A DNA stretch of 64,000 nt from Ziziphus jujuba (Eukaryota > Streptophyta > Magnoliopsida > Rosales > Rhamnaceae), in assembly GCF_031755915.1 (NCBI RefSeq), contig NC_083388.1, positions 14,024,501-14,088,500 of the forward strand, read 5' to 3'. The notes beneath the pieces were generated by a model. It did not search any database and was not told where the DNA came from. It worked only from the letters and a program-made list of their open reading frames with translations. The first letter of the stretch is position 1. Each line of letters opens with the position of its first letter. Of the stretch, positions 10,375 to 22,415 are shown piece by piece. Both the position numbers and the translations under genes were made by a program.

Positions 10375-12279
10375 GTACGTACAAGTAGGAATTTTTATTT
10401 TTTATTTTTTATTTTTTTTTTCCCTGGTGAGTTTACTATTATAGGTGGACAAGCACAAGCGTAAAATTGCTTTGCGTAATTTAAAATAATAAATGTAAAA
10501 AGATCGGGTAGGCCGGCAATACATGGGAAAGTGCATGTTTTCAACGAGGCCAAATCATATCAAAATTGGTACTGACGTCAACTTTGATGGCTTGCTGTTT
10601 TTGTAAGTAATTCAGTAATATGTCAACGAGGAAATTATAACGTTCTTTCACATATAAGTCTTCCATTTAGATACTTTTAGCCATCAAATGATGGACATCA
10701 TGTACCCCTTCCACACTCCATATTCTCCCTATTATTGAATATAAATCCTTTGTTTTTCGTCTAATAAAATAGAAAGAAATTTAACTTTAATTATTCATTG
10801 GAGAGAAGAAATGAGAAAGAATCACAAAAAACTAATAAGATAAAGAAATTTGAGGTTCACTTTTCAATTCAAAGTTTACCTTTTAAGTCAAATTTTGAAG
10901 ACATATATATCTTGATTGATGTAGCTGTAGGGTGTCCTTGGGATGAACGTGAGTGGTATACCTACTGTCCTCTTTTCCATTCACCTCGGGTGAAAATAAT
11001 GACTACGTCGCAAGAAGCAAAAAGGAATATTTAATTTTCGCTATTTATATATTGGTGAAAATGTCGGACACATGAATTCTTTTTATTAACGTGTAATTAA
11101 TCTTAAAAATAGAAAGCGTATGAGTAAATTAAAATAGAATAGCAGTAATTATTAAATTCCTTTTCCATCTAATTAACTACTACAAGAATAATCAATCTAT
11201 GTGCATTCCTATTGCTCAGGTATAAAGAAACAAATCCCAATTGTCCCGTGAACTTGCTTGAAACATATAATATATGTGGTAAAGCATCCTATGCAATATA
11301 CGACATTTGTACTTAAAAGGTTTCAACTATCATATTATCTTCCTCAGTTATTAAACTATGAGCTCAAGTCAAGGATTTTTTATTCTCTCAAATATTTAAG
11401 GTGTTAGATAACATGTTTAAAATGTAAAAAGCATTTAGTTAGTGTCTAACATTTGCCCTTTGCTGTATGACATTTTTTCCTTATAAATGTAAATTCTTTT
11501 AAATGGGCGATGCTGTGACTTGAATTTAAAGATTTAGAATTTTGTATTGGGGTGAGAAGGTTATAACCGAGGACAAGTTAGTTTGAAATGTTAGCAATAA
11601 GCAAGCTTTTGGTGATTCTCTTATAAATGGTTGTGTGTGAGTTGTGTTTTTAGATTTTGGTTATGATGTTTTTTGGTTTTTAGGATTCCTAGAATATTCT
11701 AAGATGTTGAAGAAGAGAGAAGGAGAAGGAAAACACATTGGTTTTTGAAAATGAGGTTTAGATATCCAGCCATTTCATTCATTTAACAATATAAGCATGA
11801 AATTACAACTAGTTCACACATGCCAAGCATGTGAGCTTACAAAATGAGTAAAGCATTTGAAATTCAAAAAATAAAATGGTCAACACCTAAGATTTCATAC
11901 ACAAAAAAGGTAGAAACTAGCTGCAATATGTCTATTTCAAATATAGCAAAAAAGTAGCACATGGTTTGAACTAAGTTCTTATTGTCTAACTAGTTTGGTT
12001 AAACAACCAAACAAGCTTCACCTACTTAGTTTTCCTTTGTATCTACTTACAAAACTCGGTTTGAAGCAATGCTGTTCCATGAGATAGGAATGTTCTAGAA
12101 CCGGATCATGGGTCAAATAGCTCTAAAATTGACCCAAACGCTGCACAATAGGCCCATCAGATACAACAATCTCTTTGGAATAGAAAATACACTTTCCCAT
12201 GTCATTTTAACCTAAAATTTGGACCATAGTCTTCTATATATATCTGTAGAAATCCTTTAAAATTTTCCAAAACTCTTTT

Positions 12280-13395
12280 TGATGCGAATCCACTCGAACC
12301 CTCTTAACCGACAACCCGATGGGGTGCCGACCCGATACGAATGAAGATCGGACCGATCACTAGGGCTCAAGCTAAGAAGTTTAAGGACAACCTTGCTGTA
12401 TTTATCCAGAGAGTAATTTATTTTCAAAAGGGCTTGTCCATACCCAAAGATCCAAGACCTGTTTTGAGCATGTAAGTGGTGAAAGCCGAGACGGAACCGG
12501 ATAGCGGTTTTGGTGCATTGATGGATTCCGGACAGCGAGAAATGGGGTCAAATCTTCTTGAATTCACTTGATATCACTAAGAAGTCATGGGAACTGGTGA
12601 AGGCCGAAGCTAAGCTGGTCATTTAAGTGGCATTCGCATGAGAGAGAAATTGGCTGGATTTTGCTGTATTTTCCACTAGCTTTACTATATTTTACTGAGT
12701 TGGCTCTTTCTCTTTCCTCCAAGGAAGGAAAACGTGTGGGACTCCATAATATCTTATTTAGCATCCTAAAAAGCATATAGAATTCTTTGTCAAAGATTGG
12801 TCAAAGTCAACTTAGTAAAAAAGCTAGTATTCTAGTTTCCTAATTTGATTTCTACCTTTAGTTTTAGGAAATTACCTTTACTTTTGGTCTTTATTTATTT
12901 ATTTGTTGGACAAATAAGTTTAGGAAAGTTATTATTTTATTATTTTCATTGTAAATTAATTAATTCCTAATTCAAAATAAGGAAATTAATTAACCTAAAT
13001 TAGATTAGGGAAGGGTGTAAAATTAGGCAATTTCCTAATTGGGTTCTATGTTGGTCGAAATTTCCTAATCCTTTTAGGGTTTTATTTTGTTCATTCAAAG
13101 CCTATTTAAAAGGCTTATTTTCAATGAGAAATCAAGCTTGAATTTTATACAGAAAATTATTTGTGAGATTGAATTCCCTTTGTTATTTTGAACACCTAAA
13201 ACAACATTAGTGAATGAGTGTTCTAGTTTGACTTATCAATAGGCCTTCCATCACCTATTGTGGTGTCTTCATTATATACCAAGGTTTTTAATCATAAGTT
13301 GATTAGGGGTCAAGGTGACCATTAGAACTTGAACATAATTAGATTCGGGCTAATATAATACGGGTTTAGGCGCAAGTCGTCATAGGTTCGTATCA
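12280..13395 (+). mobile_element. Solo LTR of a CRM-like Ty3/gypsy family, with TSD
   Basis: The 1116-bp LTR starts TGATGCGAATCC and ends GTATCA, giving TGAT/ATCA terminal repeats. It is flanked by CTTTT at 12275-12279 and CTTTT at 13396-13400, the 5-bp duplication expected of a Ty3/gypsy insertion. No internal region is attached, so it is the product of LTR-LTR recombination. The first part can encode the tail of an integrase-like frame (GPITRAQAKKFKDN-like), as in families whose pol gene runs into the 3' LTR. The same LTR lies inverted at 17623-18672. Confidence 0.93.
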
Positions 13396-13656
13396 CTTTT
13401 TTGCAGCCTGAGATATAATACAAACAGTGGACCTATGTTACTGGAATTATGAATCTAGCATCACAGGCAATTCAAGCATAATGTTTCTACTCTTTTGTGC
13501 ATAGTTTTGTCTACGCTTTTGCATACATAACTTAGAAACAAAATATCATCAAAATATACCTTGCATCAATTAAAAACATGCAAGAAAATATAAACTCATA
13601 AAAGGAAAGAAGGTGATACCAAGATGTGCATGCTAGCCGGGTAATGCATGCACCAT

Positions 13657-15138
13657 TGTTAGGTCTAAAATATTGATGATTTTATGCCATATTTATAGCT
13701 TAATATTTGTTAGTTTGTGTTAATTTGTTATGGAAAGATACTTAATTATGGATTTTTCTTAATCTAGGTAAAAGAGGAAGAATTTTAAGAAAACTACCAT
13801 AAAAATGGATTCCTTGGGTTGAATTATGGTGGGAAGCAAGATTTGAGCTCGAACGGACTAAGCATTAAAAAGATTCCAAAAAGATACCTTGAAGATTCCA
13901 TAAAGATTCTATCGGGAATTTCATGATGGAAGTGGATGTCATATGAATCATCACGATCTGAGGATTTCAAATGTCTCGTTATTTTTGGATTTCGAGGTGC
14001 GAGCAAAGAGTTATCATCATTTAAAGTTTAGAATTTATAAAAAATAATATTCTAGTTAAATCTCCACCATTGATCAAAAGAGGGAATCAAGGCAATTTGA
14101 GGGCTAAGATAAAAACAAGTGGCAATAATTGGTTAATTTATCATTAATGAGGCACATGTCATGTCACATGCTTCATTAAGGGTAAATTAGACTAATTAAC
14201 TATTTTTTTAGGAGGAATTAGATAAAAAGAAAGTAGTAGAGAGCAAGTAATATCCAGTTTCCTTTTTACACATGAAATTCATCCAACCCTTTTCATGGTC
14301 TAAAAAAGGTATCTTTCAAGACTCCCATATTGAAAATAAAGAGAGAAAAAGATTCTCAAGGTCCTATATATATAGCCCCCACCACATTGAAGGAAGATAT
14401 ACAAGTTTAGAGAGTTATTTAAGAGCTTTTAGGAGGCTTAAATAGAAACAAATCAAATTTTGGGAGTTTCTAAGATTCTCTTAAGGTTTAATTATTTTAA
14501 TATATGTTGAGTTTTATTTAATTAGTAATATGTTTTGTTAATAAATCATTGGTATACTTAATGCTTTCATAGGCCGGAAGGAATGAATGATTTTAATAAT
14601 ATTTGAGCTTGGAAAAGGATAATATTATGGATCTCCAATGATTTACATGAATGCATCATTGATTGGAAAATAGTTATGTCTCATGCCATATTATTTGCTT
14701 AATCTATGCTTGATGAATTTGCATGATTTAATTTATAGGCCGGAAGGAATAAATTAGGTTATGTGAATATTATCAATTGTGAGTGGAAACTACTTTTGAT
14801 TAATTTTGTGATTAAATGTGGTTAACAAAATTACTAGTTAATTAAATTCACATATTTAAGTAATTAAATTAGAATAGTTAGTGGTGAAATCAAATGCCCT
14901 AGTATTCATAATTATTCAATTCTCTCTCTTACTTGAAATTGATCTAATTTTAATTGATTGCTTTTGTTTAATTTAGATTATTTAGTTTTCAATTGCCATC
15001 TTAAATTTTAGTTCAAATATTATCAAAACCTAATTATCTTTGGTACTTAATACTTAATCCCTTGGGTATGAGAACCCTATTTTTCCACTTTATTACTTGA
15101 AAACGATTTGTGCACTTGCGAGTTGATTTTACACATCA
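13657..15138 (+). mobile_element. Athila-family solo LTR (short form) inside the CACTA gene
   Basis: The 1482-bp LTR starts TGTTAGGTCTAAAA and ends TTTTACACATCA, exactly like the LTRs of the array at 32900. The flanks are ACCAT (13652-13656) and CCCAT (15139-15143), a 5-bp target duplication with one change. It lacks a ~260-bp segment present in the array LTRs; the missing segment is bounded by AAGG on both sides (14483-14486 here). It interrupts the TNP2 frame at a CYM(G) codon context. Confidence 0.92.
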
Positions 15139-16323
15139 CCCATGTAACAAATCTTACTTCTTAAAGCTTGGGAAGAAGTATCTTTATTACATGTTGAACA
15201 TGCTTTGTATCCTTTTGTACTTCATCCAGAAAGTGTTCCATATACTGGAAAGTCATGTATTGTCCACAACACTGTTGCATGCATTATAAACCTCTCCTTT
15301 TTAAAGATGTCATAAGTGGTGGCATCATTTGTCTATAGATCTTTCAATTCATCAATCATAGGCTGTAAGTACACGTCAATGTCTTTTCCAGGTGTTGTTA
15401 GGCTTGGTATTAATAGTGACATCATCGAAAAAGTCTCTTTCATGCACTTCCAAAGTGTCAGGTTATAGGCACTAACATCACTGGCCACATGCTAAACGAA
15501 GTACTCATGTTACTAAAAGGATTAAATCCATCAGTGATAGCACCTAGCTAGACATTATGAGGATCCATAGCAAATATCGGATATTGTTCATCAAAGTGCT
15601 TCCATGCTTCTTGATCTGCTAGGTGCCTTAATACTCCATTTGTGCTAGGACATTTCTCTTTGTACCATCTTATATCAATAGCAATATGGCGAGATGTGAA
15701 TAATCTTTACAATCTTAGAGTGATAGGAAAATATTGAAGCACCTTATGAGGCATCCTTTTCCCCTTAGTACCTTGAAATTTGTATCTTGGTTCAGTACAT
15801 GTGGGACATTTATCCAATTGAGCTGATTCTTTCCAAAATAATGCACAATCCCACTAACAAGCATGAATCATTTCATATCCTAATCCAAGTGCATGAAGTG
15901 TACATTTTGCCTTGTAATAAGACTTTGGCAATTTATTACCCTCTAGAAGTACTTCATTGAGAAGTTCAAGTAACATACTAAATGACTTGTTACTCCAATG
16001 GTGTAAAGCTTTTATATACATTAATTGGACCAAAAAAGTTAATGTAGAGAACTTTGCACACCCTGGATATAACTCGCTTTCAACTTCATTAAATAATCCT
16101 GAAAATTTTTTATTGCTATGATCTTGATCTGTTAGAGGATCATGGAAATTGTTAGCCATGAACCATGCAAACTTGAGACCAAGGCAAAACAAACCCGAGA
16201 AGGCAAGTACCTTGGCCGAGGGGTTACTGTCATAGATATGTTGTAATTTTTGTTTAAAGCCAATTTTGTGTAATCTAGGCTTGTTAAGTTGGTGCACAAA
16301 GACACCAAAATGTTTTAATTAAA

Positions 16324-16878
16324 GTGTATTAGCCAAATTAGGGCTTTAGGAAGTTTAGAAAAGTGAAGCACCTTGATGATAGGGAAAGCATCTTGGTGAC
16401 GAGGATGGTGACATGGAAGCTACTTGGTGACATGGAGCTCAACCATTCAACCTCTCTCTCATCCAGTGCATGTAAGGACATATGTCATCATACATGAGGA
16501 CTACTTCAACATGAAGCACCTAATGAGGCAGTAACACTTGTCAACTATCTAAAAAGCATGGTGTAAAGTTACTTTACACATGTGTTTTGCTTCAACATGA
16601 AAGACTTGTTTTATATTGATTCTAAAACCGGCCATAGTGTGCTTACACACCTCTTTTCTGTTATATTAGTATGTATTACATTTCAATGAATAAAAGATAA
16701 GTAGTTTTTGGTGAAAATACCTTAGTTTCCTTCTAAAACCAAGAGAAACTCAAAATCGGCCTTGTTAACATATTTCCAGCAACTTATTAAATCAAAGCCG
16801 AGTACATCATCACCAAGACTCAATTACATCAACTCAAAAACCTTGTTCTCTTTAATTGAACCTTGCCCTAACCTTTCA
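16324..16878. repeat. LTR-like segment, probably inserted in the CACTA gene
   Basis: This segment separates the N-terminal and central parts of the TNP2 frame and has no TNP2 similarity. It starts TGTATTAGCC and ends CTTTCA, with AATAAAAGATAAG near 16689 resembling an LTR polyadenylation region. Its last 170 bases match 1-170. No target duplication was found (TTAAG left, TGATC right), so boundaries and class are uncertain. Confidence 0.45.
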
Positions 16879-17244
16879 TGATCTCCAATGTGACCTTCAT
16901 TTACATTTACATCAATATCCATGTCATCTGCAGCATCTCACAATGCTGCCATCATATCATCATTATCATCTTCTTTCCTATCATCTTCAATGGCTTCATC
17001 ATTTTCCTCAAAATCCATTTCAATATCCTCAAAATTCAATGGCTCTCCATGATAAATCATGTTGTGATAATCTGGTGAAAATCCTTTCACCCAATAAATG
17101 TCATTCATTCTGACAATATCGACAAGGACATCTCGTCCTATTATCTTCATCTAAATGATGTTTAGCCAATTCAATAAATGATTTGACACCTTTTGTGTAT
17201 TCATCTGACAACTTATCGTTATACCATATCCATTTTTTATCCAT

Positions 17245-17622
17245 AACTTCCTAGTAGAAACCAATAGTATAATTACAAGAAGATAATATATCAATCACTT
17301 AAATTAAATTCACTTGTACATTATTAATGCTAAAATGGGTCTAAGGGTCGAAATACACAACAAGATAGCAATAAAGATTAGGAAATGAAAAAAATAATAA
17401 GCTAGTTAAAAGGAAAAAGTAGAACAGATATCGTAATATTCATATACTCAAAGATATGAAATGATCTATTTAAAAAAAAGAACAATGATAAGTATACTAA
17501 GCATTATTTATTCCACTAATATTTTTTTTTTCTTTTGGAGTATATTTATAGCCATCTAAAATTAAACTTGATCATTAACTTCACTTTATCATAACAAAGA
17601 TGTTTACAATGACCTTGTGTCC
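17245..17622. other. AT-rich spacer without a recognised feature
   Basis: This stretch lies between the CACTA transposase start and the end of the minus-strand LTR at 17623. No gene or repeat was identified in it. Confidence 0.5.
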
Positions 17623-18672
17623 TAATACGAACCTAGGATGACACACGCCTAAACCTGTATTATATTAGCCCAGATCTCAATTAAGTACAAATTTTAATGG
17701 ATTGACCTCAACCCCTAACCAATCTACAATTAGAAACCTTGGTATAATGAAGAAACCACAATAGGTGATGGATATCCTATTGATAAGTCAAGACTAAAAC
17801 ACTCATTCTCACTTTCTAATGGTGTTTTCGCTGCTCAAAGAGAACAAAGAGAAATTCAATCTCATAGAATAATTTTTGAATATTATTAAAGGTGTGTTCT
17901 TCCTAAAAAATAAACCCTTAAATAGGCTAGGCAAGAACAAAATAAAACCCTAATTATCTAGGTAAAACCGGCCACCAAAGAATAGGAAACCTAGCTTGGC
18001 CAAAATTCACCTCCTTTCCTAATCTAATTTGGATTAATTAATTTACAATGAAATTAATGAAATAGTAACTTTCTGAAGTTGATTTTTCCATAAAATAAAT
18101 AAATAAATAAACTAATTTCCTAAAACAAAAAGTCAAAATTAAATTAGGAAACTAAAATACTATTTTTTTAACTAAGCTGTCTTTGACCAATCCTTGACCA
18201 ATTTAAGCTCCAAATCAGCTTCCATATACCTTGTAGGATGCTAAATAGGATTATCATGGAGTTCCACATGTTGCTCTTGCTTGGATCAAAGAGAAAAGTC
18301 CAACTCAGCACATAACATATCGAAACCGGCCAACTTTCTCTTTCATGCGTGCAAGCCTTTTTTGATTGCCTTTAAAGCTAGCTTGACTTTATTCCATGAC
18401 CTCTTAAAGATATTCGTTGAATCCATGAAGTTTTGGAACAATTTCTTGTTACTCGTATTGCATATTTGCACAAAAACAGCTATCAAGGTCCGTATCAGCC
18501 GTCACCACTCGGATGCTTAAAGCGGATCTTGCATCGTCGGGTATTGACAAGCCCCTTTGAGAATAAAAGCAGCCAGGTTTTCCTTGAATTTCTTAGCTTG
18601 AGCTCTAGTGATTGATCTAATCTTCATCCGTATTGGGTTCACACCCCAGCGGGTTCGAGCGGATTCTCATCA
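17623..18672 (-). mobile_element. 3' LTR of internally deleted CRM-like element, copy A
   Basis: Read on the minus strand it starts TGATGAGAATCCGCTCG at 18672, directly after a purine tract (AGGAGGGGAA), and ends GTATTA at 17623. It matches the solo LTR at 12280-13395 in reverse orientation along its length; the terminal CA has become TA. The 5-base neighbour at 17618-17622 (TGTCC) does not match the DNA beyond 25153, so no target duplication is visible for the complex. Confidence 0.88.
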
Positions 18673-19440
18673 TTCCCCTCCTCTTGAAAATGATTTGCAC
18701 TCAAATCAAAATTATCACCTGTAGCAAAAGGAGATAATTTAGTAACATTAAATGTGGCATTGACATCCTGACAAGTCAAGTTTGTAAGCATGTTCATTGA
18801 TCTCTCCCAAAACTTGAAAATGTCCATCCCCACGCGGCATAAGCTCTGACTTTTTTTGTTATGGAAACCTCTCCTTTCTTAGGTGCCAAACCAAATCTCC
18901 TAGGTCAAACACTAACATAGACAAATCTAGACATTATGGTAAAAATTACACTTTTTAAAGTTAGTAAATAATATCTTCCAAATTTTCAAAGTTCCACTAA
19001 GTAAAGCTCTAAAAAATGCAGATAAAGTTCTATACAATAAGCATCTTTATAAATCTTAACCAGTAATGGTTTCTTATTCGAAATTACTTTATTAACACCA
19101 CCAAAGCTAAGATAAAAAAATTTGTTTTTCTTTTCTTTTCTTTCTTTTTCCTTCCCACTCACGGATTCATTGGTTGTAACATCACTCTAGGCTTTTGCAC
19201 CAAATTTCTCACTCTTGGGTTTATTAAAAATTTTCCACTCAACCTAGGTTTTAGAGGACTTACATTGGACAACAAGCTCACATTTTCCCTCTTGAATGGA
19301 TGGTGAAACTGTTGGTTCCATATTAGCCTTCTCTTTTAGCCTCTCGGCTTCCTTCCTTTGTTGCATTTGTAATTAGTCTGTAAAAACTTCCTTCGGGGTC
19401 AATGGCTCCAGCTTAACCTTCTTTCCTTTAAATTTTAAAA
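18673..19440 (-). pseudogene. Copy A: protease-RT linker fused to integrase C-terminal tail
   Basis: On the minus strand, the PR-RT linker (19440 to about 19010) is followed without any RT, RNase H or integrase core by the integrase C-terminal region: a decayed GDLVWHLRKERFP near 18880 and then NATFNVTKLSPFATGD and NHFQEEGNDE at 18833-18639. The deletion junction lies between about 18900 and 19010 and is the same as in copy B. The tail frame overlaps the purine tract and runs into the LTR. Stops and frameshifts make it non-coding. Confidence 0.75.
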
Positions 19441-21126
19441 TAATGGAGTTCTTTCAACCATAATGAGTGGCATCTTTATCAAATTGCCATGGCGTGCCTA
19501 ATAGAATATGTCCAGCATGCATAGGCACAACATCACACAAAACAAAACAGCATCCACATATTTATCTATGCTAAATTTTACCTCAGCTTGTTTATTCACT
19601 TTCATCTCACCATTATCATTAAGCCATTGTAATTTATATGGTTTGGGATGTTTAATAGTTGTTAATCCTAATTTATCAACCACAATGTTACTAATTACAT
19701 TTGTACAACTCCGACTATCAATTATCATACTACAAATCTTACCTTGAATTTCACATCGGGTGTGGAAGGTGTTTTCTCTTTGAATTGGATCCTCATCCTT
19801 GTATATAGTTAACACTCTCCTAAAAACTAAATTTAATTCAATATTTAAAGCCTTTAAGGTTTCAGTTTGATCTTAATGTCTTCTTATTTATGATTGGACT
19901 CAATTTCAGCTTCTTTGCTATCGGATTCCAGCTCTCCATTGTCCTTTAACACCATGATTCTTCGGTTTGGGTATTGTTGGCAATATGTCCTCAACCTTGG
20001 CACTTAAAATAAAGAATATCTCTCGTACTTGAAGGTTTAGGATCAAATTTACTTTTATATTTGTGTGCTTGAACAAGTTAAGCTTGGTTATCTTTCCTTG
20101 GCCGAATGGCACTTCCTTCATCTTGATTCGGTTTTAGCCTTGGCTTGAACGTGGGGTTTCTTCTCAAACTAGTTGAATTTGTCTACCCATTGCTTCAAAC
20201 CCCTCCAAACTGTGAGGTTGTACCCCTCCTCTTAAATTGATTTTCAATTTTGATTGCCACATGAAGCATCTCCTACAATTCTACATATTATTGGAGTTCC
20301 ACTTGGTGGGCTATCTCACAATTCAAACCACCTAAAAACCTTGCCATGGTTGCCTCACGATACTCATTCATGCTCAATCTCATCATGAGCCTCTCCATCT
20401 CCTTGTAACAATCCTCTACAGACCTACTACCTTGTGATAATGATTGGAGTCATTGATGCAACAACCTCTACGGTACAAATCGCTTCCTCATGACTCCTTT
20501 CATTTGTCGTCAAGTAATAATCAATTCATCACCTACTTTCCTTTGGGTATTTCGCTCATTGGTCCACCATTGGAGTGCATAATGGACAAATGCCATTGCT
20601 ACCAATTTCACCTTCTTAGCCTCCAAATAGTTGTGACAATCAAAGATCATCTCCATACACTCCTCCCATTCCAAGTAAGCCTCCGGATCACCTTGTCCCA
20701 TGAAAGGTGATATGTTTACCTTGATATTCCCAAAATCATCATCTCCATTCCTTGCTGGTCTCCCATGGTTTTGCCTTGGAGTGCAAAATTTTCATCAAAG
20801 TCCTCCCCTAAGTCATCTTCAAAGTTACCTTCCCACAATTCTTCTCTAGGATGCTCTCGGCCTCCTCGACCTCGACCTCGACCTCGACCTTGGCCTCCAT
20901 GACCATCAAACCTTGTATTTGACATTCCTTGGGATGTTTCTAATCTGTCCATCCTTTGATTTATATGGTCAAATTAAGTATTCATCGATTGTAATTGCTT
21001 CAAGATAGCTATCATGTCCGTTTACTTACCACTCCCCATAGCTTAGGAATCTTCTTTAAGTCCTACAGACTCTTCTTCATTAATTCTCACTAGTGGATCT
21101 TCTCTTCTGACCCTTGAATCTGCCAT
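19441..21126 (-). pseudogene. Copy A: gag-protease remnant of CRM-like element
   Basis: The minus-strand ATG at 21124-21126 opens MADSRVRRED, followed by scattered stops. An RG-rich stretch near 20890-20865 is encoded by a perfect GGTCGA-type hexamer repeat. The capsid region (AYLEWEECMEMIFDCHNY, LQWWTNERNTQ) lies at 20701-20510. The zinc knuckle near 20000 is decayed: YFKCQG replaces CFKCQG and a stop follows. The protease at 19815-19498 has IDSRSCTNV where the catalytic D-S/T-G is expected, so the active-site glycine is lost. Gag would form the particle and protease would mature it. Confidence 0.82.
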
Positions 21127-21887
21127 GTTAGTATGACTAACACAAAAATAAAATAGGACCTCACCAAATTCACTCCCTTATATGTTTCACTCAATCAAGG
21201 TCTCGACACTCGTGTTTGCACACTAGTTTTGGCTTTTATCCTCTTTTAAGCTCACACTCGCTTGCCTTTTTTCCACTCAAAGAATTATCTCAAAGTTCTA
21301 ATTAAAACACCCATAAAATAGCAAATAGATCACAAGATTATTTTAATTAAACTTATCAGCAAAACTGTAGCAAAAAAGGAAGCAATACCGAGTAAATTTT
21401 TAAACACCTAATTCTCGGCTTTCTAAGACAATTTTGGAATAAATAAGAATTGGACCAGATGGTAAGAAATTAGAATTCAAGAATACAAATTTAAAAATAG
21501 AAATTCAAACACGAACAAGAATCAATTTGGACGAAAATAAGGAATAGTTGTTGGTTGTTGTTCTTTGTAATTCAAGTTTTTGTATCAAATCCTTTAACTA
21601 ATTCAAATCCAAATTATTTTAGCACTCACAAATACAAATTTCCAGCAGCAAATAAAGTTCCAGCAACTCCAACTAATGAATAAAAATGCAACAATTCAGC
21701 AGCTCCAATAATTTCCAACAAACAAATTAAACTCCAAATTCAACAAACTGCAATTTTTTTTTATGTGTTCAGCTTTTCTTCTTCATCTTCTTCTTTTTAT
21801 TTTTTATTTTTTTTATTTACTCACAGGATGTAAAACAACTCTAGTAACAAAGATCAACACCAAAAATAGCAATTCCAACACCAAAAA
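21127..21887 (-). mobile_element. Leader (5' UTR) of element copy A
   Basis: On the minus strand this runs from the broken LTR to the gag ATG. It is homologous to the leader of the plus-strand element at 25154-25840: shared words include TTTTTGGTGTTGATCTTTG, AGGCAAG and CAAACACGAGTG. No tRNA primer-binding site was recognised at the LTR junction, which fits loss of the LTR 3' half and the first leader bases. Confidence 0.7.
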
Positions 21888-22415
21888 TAGAATCAAATTA
21901 GGAAACTATAATACTAGCCTTTTGACTAAGTTGACTTTGACCAAATTGAGCTCCAAATTAGCTTCAATATGCTTTGAAGGATGCAAAATAAGCTGAATAT
22001 GAAGTCCCACACGTTGCCCATGCTTGGAAGAGGAAGAAAAAGCCAACTCAGCAAAATACAATAAAGCCAGCATAAAATATAGTAAAAAACAGGCCAAATT
22101 TGAAGCTGCCTTAACTTGATTCCACATCCTCTTAGACATATGTATTGAATCCATAAAGAGTTGGAACCATTTCATGCTGCCCGTTGTCCATATTTGCACC
22201 AAAACTGCTATCCGGGTCCGTATCGGCTTCCAGCACTTGGATGCTTAAAATAGGCTTTGTATCTTCAAGTATGGACAAGCTCTGTTGAGATTGATTACCC
22301 TCTGTATAAATGCTCCCAGGTTGTCCTTAAATCTCTTAATTTGAGCTCTTGTGATTGGCCTAGTCTTCATCCGTATCGGGTCAGTATCCCAGCGGGCTCG
22401 GGCGGAATCACATCA
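21888..22415 (-). mobile_element. Truncated middle LTR shared by copies A and B
   Basis: It starts TGATGTGATTCCGCCCG at 22415 (minus strand), directly after the purine tract AAAGGAGGGGAA. It follows the solo LTR sequence for about 520 bases, to TTTCCTAATTTGATTCT, and then jumps into the leader of copy A. About half of the LTR (the 3' part) is missing. It serves as 3' LTR for copy B and 5' LTR for copy A. Confidence 0.82.

Larger units (their letters stand above)
7633..12274. other. AT-rich intergenic region 3' of the IDD gene
   Basis: The first few hundred bases must hold the IDD 3' UTR, but no clear polyadenylation signal stands out. No further gene was recognised. A 78-codon ATG frame at 10798-11034 has lysine/asparagine-rich composition and no family resemblance, so it is not called. 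The region holds (TA)n tracts, a 76-bp tandem duplication at 8471-8631, a (GA)n tract at 10309-10334, and unassigned DNA at 11740-12274 next to the solo LTR. Confidence 0.6.
13600..17244 (-). pseudogene. Decayed CACTA (En/Spm) transposase, TNP2 type
   Basis: The minus-strand start at 17244 opens with MDKKWIW and a CPCRYCQN motif, the transposase-associated zinc domain. Its continuation lies in another frame (17150-16938, with YHNMIYHGEPLNF). The central part, 16297-15854, reads FNEVESELYPGC, LPKSYYKAK and LGLGYEMIHAC, typical of TNP2. It continues in frame past a TAG as WDCALFWKE, CPTC, RYKF and DGFNPFSNMS, then after a frameshift as WKCMKE and PGKDIDVYLQP, and later FPVYGTLSG and STKGYKACSTCN. 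TNP2 transposases cut and paste CACTA elements in the nucleus. Several in-frame stops, two frameshifts and two insertions make it dead. The 3' end beyond 13600 is not recognisable, and no CACTA terminal repeats were found. Confidence 0.85.

Noticed and set aside
10798..11034. 78-codon frame with an ATG
   Set aside because: Low-complexity composition in AT-rich DNA, no motif, no splice context; random expectation is enough.
13824..14006. 60-codon frame repeated in all Athila LTRs (also 28752, 33067, 42234, 51399, 60564)
   Set aside because: It lies upstream of the LTR TATA box and in antisense to the element; conservation follows from LTR identity. A promoter-side antisense peptide cannot be excluded but nothing supports it.
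21906..22202. 98-codon frame also found at 24592-24924 as a conserved small protein
   Set aside because: Both lie inside copies of the same LTR on the minus strand; the similarity reflects the repeat, not a gene.
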